64,000 nucleotides of DNA from Candidatus Didemnitutus mandela. GTDB lineage: Bacteria; Verrucomicrobiota; Verrucomicrobiia; Opitutales; Opitutaceae. The translations under genes were made by a program, and so were the position numbers. Below, piece by piece: positions 62,974-64,000 of the stretch. Every line of letters begins with the position of its first letter. Within the stretch, counting starts at the first letter, position 1. The stretch lies in NCBI GenBank assembly GCA_002591725.1, contig NJAL01000002.1:434001-498000 (forward strand), written 5' to 3'. Under the pieces are notes generated by a model. That model saw only the letters and a program-made list of their open reading frames with translations, was not told the origin of the DNA and ran no database searches.

Positions 62974-63550
62974 AGATAGCGATTTCGCGATTCCGCGAGA
63001 CTTTTTCAAATTTTGCTGTCTACTTCCTGAAAAGGCGGATATCTTTAAAAATTTCAGTAAAGCGACTTCTTTTCTTGAGAAAACTTTGCCAAAGAACCAG
63101 TATAGATAACGAACCACATAAAATGATCTAGAAAACCGCTGGTTGTGGTGGCTTTAAACTGGTTTGATGACGAACGTAATCTATTGCCTGAATGCAACTG
63201 TTGAGTACAACGGCCAACGCGTGGTCGTCGTTATTACTGACGACCTTTTCCCCAAATCACTCCGTCAATACGGGCAAGGCGCGTAAACTCTCTCTGATTG
63301 ATTTTATCGAGCGGAGATTCTCTTCACCTCGCTGCGACCTCGAAAGCTAGCTTGCGGAACGGCTTGCACGGCGAGCGCGCTGGAACCAGCGATCGTAGCA
63401 AACAGAATCAGCGCCGGTTCCCGCCGAGAAAACAGAAACGGTGAGCAATGTAACCAATGATTAATCTTCGACGTCGCAGGAATCCCGTGCCAGGCTGACA
63501 TGTGTCAATTACCCCATTCCCCTTCTCAATAAATAGATAAACTAAGCTGC

Positions 63551-63990
63551 ATGCGTTCTCTCTGCGCGCCCTTCTTATCTTGCTCCTGCTGGTTTCTCCC
63601 GTGCTTCACGCACAGCGAGAGGTGGCGATAGAGGATTGGGTAATTATCGAAAAACGCTTGGCCTGATGCAAAACGCACTTCCACCCGCTTGCGCTACATT
63701 GTTTTCAACGAAGGCGACAAGAACAGCTGTATACCAAAACCTGGCATGATGATCTAAGCTTACTTTGAGGGATCTTTGCTCAGTGGAGAAATTTTCTGCC
63801 ACCCTTCCCAAGGCTATGCGCTGAAGATACGCTTTGGCTCCGGCAGTTTCATTCCGGCCTGGGAGGAGGTTCTTCAACATATTGCACAAGGGCATAAAGT
63901 GGCTTCTGATCGTTCCCTACGAACTCGGTTACGGCGTTCGTGACAGGGACTGATGGAAATTCCGCAAAGGGGGACTTTTTTGAGATCAGT
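63551..63990 (+). pseudogene. FKBP-type peptidyl-prolyl isomerase, secreted, decayed
   Basis: The plus strand, with shifts, gives a signal peptide (LILLLLVSPVLHAQREVAIE), FRYIVFNEGDKEQLYTKTW, then LSGEIFCHPSQGYALKIRFG with GSFIPAWEEVLQHIAQGHK, and WLLIVPYELGYGVRDRD. This is the FKBP pattern: dGxxFdsS...xpxxFxlGxgxvIpGWdeGlxxMxxGgkrxlxIPxxLaYGxrg. GxkxxL is broken by a frameshift and a stop occurs early, so it is not functional. FKBPs catalyse proline isomerisation during folding of exported proteins. The C-terminal strand ends close to the window edge. Confidence 0.75.
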
Positions 63991-64000
63991 CTGCTAGATT

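Larger units (their letters stand above)
61218..63550. other. Decayed region, products not recognised
   Basis: Plus-strand fragments: LVLSSGKLATDQFLLLALLQ (61665-61730); a frame at 61946 beginning with a signal-peptide-like MKVSRLILLCVVAALPCFL and later DDVGTIKRKLSRDSFKELSG; and SGSILGGMQVRLNLPGTFHV (62725-62800). The middle ones look like a secreted protein broken by shifts, but no family was recognised. Two adjacent inverted repeats occur at 62931-62949 and 62948-62973. Confidence 0.35.

Overview
The window looks like part of the chromosome of a host-restricted member of the Verrucomicrobiota, most likely Opitutales/Opitutaceae, whose genome is shrinking. This is inferred from gene content and not from any marker search. 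The clues are an oleC/oleD pair of the kind known from Opitutaceae, decayed TonB-dependent receptors with an N-terminal carboxypeptidase-regulatory-like domain, and a mosaic of healthy housekeeping genes set in long stretches of wrecked genes with many stops and frameshifts. Roughly half of the window is intact coding sequence. No phage, insertion sequence, CRISPR array, rRNA or convincing tRNA was seen.

Layout. 1-9 kb: TonB receptor pseudogene, intact oleD, an intact 945-residue ORF joining an RNase D to an OleC-type ligase, then a glycerophosphodiester phosphodiesterase pseudogene and a feoB pseudogene. 9-16 kb: a ruined muropeptide-recycling cluster (nagZ-, ampD-, ampG- and anmK-like remnants) around one intact GHL10 lipoprotein. 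16-20 kb: a second TonB receptor pseudogene and an ORF desert. 20-27 kb: a complete F1Fo ATP synthase operon, atpBEFHAGDC, on the minus strand. 27-30 kb: a decayed PhoR/PhoB-type two-component system carrying hexanucleotide repeat expansions. 30-36 kb: mnmG, mnmE and recA. 36-45 kb: a small glutaredoxin, a SecG-like ORF, a DNA-glycosylase-like pseudogene, ridA, a methyltransferase and large decayed stretches. 45-52 kb: malate dehydrogenase, a DAHP synthase pseudogene, a prepilin peptidase pseudogene, aroE, yggS and a LysR regulator. 52-57 kb: TlpA-like, histone-deacetylase-like and chemoreceptor pseudogenes, then a fatty acid desaturase. 59-61 kb: an RRM protein, an intrinsic terminator and a DEAD-box helicase. 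61-64 kb: decayed sequence ending in an FKBP-type isomerase pseudogene.

Functional picture. Energy conversion, tRNA wobble modification, recombination, central carbon metabolism, membrane-lipid modification and RNA handling are kept. Environmental sensing (PhoR/PhoB, chemoreceptor), surface structures (prepilin peptidase), iron uptake (FeoB, TonB receptors), phosphodiester scavenging and cell-wall recycling have been lost. This fits an organism living in a stable, nutrient-supplied niche. The most notable items are the RNase D-OleC fusion ORF, the in-frame hexamer expansion in phoB, several perfect palindromes in decayed sequence, and a GHL10 enzyme kept alone in a dead muropeptide cluster.
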